8,745 bases of DNA from Firmicutes bacterium UBA5559 (GTDB taxonomy: Bacteria; Bacillota; Clostridia; Peptostreptococcales; Anaerovoracaceae): assembly GCA_002425705.1 (NCBI GenBank), contig DIMT01000033.1, positions 1 through 8,745 of the forward strand, read 5' to 3'. How positions within the stretch are numbered: position 1 is the first letter of the stretch; every line of letters starts with the position of its first letter. Both the position numbers and the translations under genes were made by a program. The notes beneath the pieces are model-generated. The model ran no database searches, was not told the DNA's origin, and saw nothing but the letters and a program-made list of their open reading frames with translations. Below are positions 7,134-8,745 of the stretch, piece after piece.

Positions 7134-7163
7134 GAGTGTCGGTAATGAAACCGCTGGCTTTGA

Positions 7164-8609
7164 TTAAGCTTCCAGAGCTCTCAGAGCCTTTTCCTTATCC
7201 TCTTCTCGTCTTTCCAGGATGGCCTGGTACTCTTCGTCGGTCATCTTTATCATGGAGATGCCAGTGAAGCCGTAGAAGATGGAAACGATTGGGTTAAACA
7301 TATTCAGATAAGCAAATTTGAAATACTGAGCGGTCGGAACTCCCAGGAAGGTGGACATGGTTGCGCCACAGGTGTTCCAGGGAACCAGTGCTGAAGTGAC
7401 GGTACCGCCGTCTTCCAGACATCTGGACAGGTTTTTCGGAGCCAGTCTCTTGTCTTCAAAAGCTTCTTTGTACATTCTGCCCGGCAGGATGATGGACAGG
7501 TACTGGTCGGCAGCAATGATGTTCATGAAGATGGAGCTGAAGATGGTAACGGTAACCAGCGAACCAGTATTTCGAGCCAGTTTCAGCATCGCTTCAGCCA
7601 GAGAAGCCAGCATGCCGGAAGCATCCATGACACCACCGAAGCACATTGCACAAATGATCAGGTTGATGGTCCACAGCATGGAGTCCATACCACCTCGGGA
7701 CAACAGATTGTCGATGCTTTCGATTCCGGTTGCGGATTCAAATCCATAGTGGAGGATGCCAGGCCATTCAGCCAGTCCCACACCCTGGAAGATGGCTCCG
7801 AAAATGCATCCCAGCAGTGCGCCGCCAATCAGGCCAGGCATAGCGGGAAGTCGGAAAGCAACAATCAGGATAACGACTACCGGAGGCAGCAGCAACAGCG
7901 GAGACAGGTTGAAGTTGTCTACCATACCCTGCTGGATGACATCAACGGCACTCATATCAGTCTGACCGGATGCATGGCCCATTCCCAGGATGGCATAAAT
8001 GATCAATGCCAGAGTCAGGGATGGAGTAACGGTCCAGATCATGTGACGGATGTGGTCAAACAGGTTGGAGCCGGCAATGGCCGGAGCCAGGTTGGTCGTG
8101 TCGGATAGGGGGGACATTTTGTCTCCGAAGTAGGCTCCGGATACGATAGCACCGGCAGTCATGGCCGGGTCGATTCCAAGACCCTGTCCAACGCCGATCA
8201 GTGCGATACCGATGGTTCCGGCGGTGGTCCAGGAAGAACCGGTTGCCAGAGCAACGATACAGCAGATAACGCATCCTGCTACCAGGAAGATGCTGGGATT
8301 AAGAATCATAAGTCCGTAATAAATCATAGCGGGTACAACACCACCGGCAATCCAGGAACCAATCAGCAGACCGACGGTCATCAGGATCAGCATAGCCTGC
8401 ATGGAACGGTTGATGCTGGCGATGATGCCCTGTTCCAGGAAAGCCCATTTGTAACCATTGGCTACAGAAATGATTGCGGCAAAGGTGGCTGATGCAATCA
8501 GCGGAATGTGAAGCTCGCCGTAATCGGTGAAGAACATGGAGTAGACCAGTGAGCCGATTGTAAAGAGCATTACAATGGCTACTTGCCACATAGGAATTTT
8601 CTTACCCAT
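7164..8609 (-). CDS. nhaC: Na+/H+ antiporter, NhaC family
   Basis: This is a 481-residue secondary transporter of the cytoplasmic membrane. Relatives exchange Na+ for H+ (NhaC of alkaliphilic Bacillus) or couple Na+/H+ movement to organic acids (B. subtilis MleN, malate/lactate), so the substrate is not certain. Family signatures are GSSWTTAGTIG at 124-134, GDKMSPLSDTTNLAPA at 162-177, AADQYLSI at 366-373 and ALVPWNTCGA at 407-416. About ten to twelve membrane segments span residues 8 to 453. The short C-terminal tail (about 456-481) is highly charged and probably cytoplasmic. ATG 8609 has AGGAGG (8618-8623) 8 bases upstream, and an exact consensus promoter lies about 70-100 bases upstream. 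None of its 11 arginines uses CGG (5 AGA, 4 CGA, 2 CGT), unlike the CGG-rich neighbours. Together these suggest strong expression. It is the first gene on its strand and is followed by a hairpin. Confidence 0.93.
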   Translation of the reverse strand: MGKKIPMWQVAIVMLFTIGSLVYSMFFTDYGELHIPLIASATFAAIISVANGYKWAFLEQGIIASINRSMQAMLILMTVGLLIGSWIAGGVVPAMIYYGLMILNPSIFLVAGCVICCIVALATGSSWTTAGTIGIALIGVGQGLGIDPAMTAGAIVSGAYFGDKMSPLSDTTNLAPAIAGSNLFDHIRHMIWTVTPSLTLALIIYAILGMGHASGQTDMSAVDVIQQGMVDNFNLSPLLLLPPVVVILIVAFRLPAMPGLIGGALLGCIFGAIFQGVGLAEWPGILHYGFESATGIESIDNLLSRGGMDSMLWTINLIICAMCFGGVMDASGMLASLAEAMLKLARNTGSLVTVTIFSSIFMNIIAADQYLSIILPGRMYKEAFEDKRLAPKNLSRCLEDGGTVTSALVPWNTCGATMSTFLGVPTAQYFKFAYLNMFNPIVSIFYGFTGISMIKMTDEEYQAILERREEDKEKALRALEA

Positions 8610-8617
8610 AATCTATT

Positions 8618-8623
8618 CCTCCT
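8618..8623 (-). promoter_or_regulatory. Ribosome binding site of nhaC
   Basis: A perfect AGGAGG on the minus strand lies 8 bases before ATG 8609. It is preceded by an AT-rich, probably unstructured leader (8624-8650), which favours efficient initiation. Confidence 0.85.
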
Positions 8624-8653
8624 GAATAAAAATAAAAAATAATGAATAACGGC

Positions 8654-8672
8654 GTAAAATCAAGGATTTTAC
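8654..8672. promoter_or_regulatory. Perfect inverted repeat at the nhaC transcription start (candidate operator or 5' mRNA hairpin)
   Basis: GTAAAATC (8654-8661) and GATTTTAC (8665-8672) are exact 8-base inverted repeats around a 3-base centre (AAG). The expected nhaC +1 is near 8672, so the repeat would occupy about +1 to +19, a classic repressor site. In RNA it could also form a hairpin at the extreme 5' end. It does not match any named operator I can recall. Confidence 0.5.
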
Positions 8673-8678
8673 AAGTTC

Positions 8679-8707
8679 ATTATAATGAGGGGGTCGTCTT
8701 TTGTCAA
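8679..8707 (-). promoter_or_regulatory. Exact consensus sigma-A promoter of nhaC
   Basis: On the minus strand, TTGACA (8702-8707) is followed by 17 bases and TATAAT (8679-8684): a 12/12 match with ideal spacing. The predicted start is near 8672, giving a leader of about 63 bases before the nhaC ATG. Confidence 0.92.
8681..8686 (+). promoter_or_regulatory. Possible -10 element of a divergent plus-strand promoter
   Basis: The octamer ATTATAAT at 8679-8686 is self-complementary, so a TATAAT also reads on the plus strand, about 46 bases before the ATG at 8727. No convincing -35 is seen (AATCAA at 8658-8663 at 17-base spacing), so this is weak and would need activation or an alternative -35. Confidence 0.25.
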
Positions 8708-8726
8708 CAAGCGGAGGAAAATATAC

Positions 8727-8745
8727 ATGATGTGCATAGACGCCT
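8727..8745 (+). CDS. Probable first codons of a divergent gene, cut by the right edge
   Basis: ATG at 8727 (a second ATG follows at 8730) is preceded by GGAGG at 8713-8717 with 9 bases of spacing, a good ribosome binding site. Only six complete codons (MMCIDA) remain, so nothing can be said about function. The support is the ribosome binding site, the open frame and the divergent position opposite nhaC. A gene for a regulator of nhaC would be typical of such an arrangement, but that is a guess. Confidence 0.4.

Noticed and set aside
7351..7749. Plus-strand frames opposite nhaC, including 7749-8108
   Set aside because: Antisense to a well-supported NhaC with family signatures; no ribosome binding site.
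1..8745. Mobile element, CRISPR array, defence system, tRNA or rRNA
   Set aside because: No transposase or integrase motif, terminal repeats, regularly spaced repeats, defence-type domain or RNA gene structure could be found by reading either strand.

Overview
The window looks like chromosomal DNA of a mid-GC Bacillota bacterium, most likely an anaerobe of the Clostridia. The grounds are strong Gram-positive-type ribosome binding sites (AAGGAGA, AAAGGAG, AGGAGG), sigma-A type promoters, compact intergenic hairpins with T-tracts, and the gene set: a PacL-like Ca2+ P-type ATPase, carAB, an AI-2E family permease and an NhaC family antiporter. Genus cannot be fixed from the sequence. I see no insertion sequence, phage gene, CRISPR array, tRNA or rRNA. 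This is mainly ordinary core-genome content, and no previously undescribed multi-gene system is evident.

Layout. Positions 1-1427 (+) hold the C-terminal half of a type II P-type ATPase cut by the window edge. A terminator at 1435-1470 follows it. A near-consensus promoter at 1502-1530 then drives carA (1571-2644) and carB (2644-5823), which overlap by one base and encode the two subunits of carbamoyl-phosphate synthetase. A convergent intergenic region with several hairpins (about 5840-5936) separates carB from two minus-strand genes. These are an AI-2E family transporter (5914-7086) and, upstream of it, an NhaC family Na+/H+ antiporter (7164-8609), with a 12-bp GC-rich hairpin between them. 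Upstream of nhaC are an exact consensus promoter (TTGACA-17-TATAAT), a perfect 8-bp inverted repeat at its predicted transcription start, and what looks like the first codons of a divergent plus-strand gene running off the right edge.

How the parts work together. CarA releases ammonia from glutamine and CarB uses it with bicarbonate and two ATP to make carbamoyl phosphate for arginine and/or pyrimidines. Two independent hints favour an arginine-type enzyme here: an ARG-box-like sequence over the carA -35, and replacement of several UMP-contact positions known from E. coli CarB. The remaining genes are membrane proteins for ion and solute homeostasis (Ca2+ export, Na+/H+ exchange, AI-2E family permease) and have no clear functional tie to carAB.

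The most re-examinable points are the allosteric domain of CarB with its candidate ArgR operator, the nhaC promoter/palindrome/divergent-gene arrangement, the hairpin abutting the AI-2E ribosome binding site, and the missing Ca2+ site I glutamate in the ATPase.
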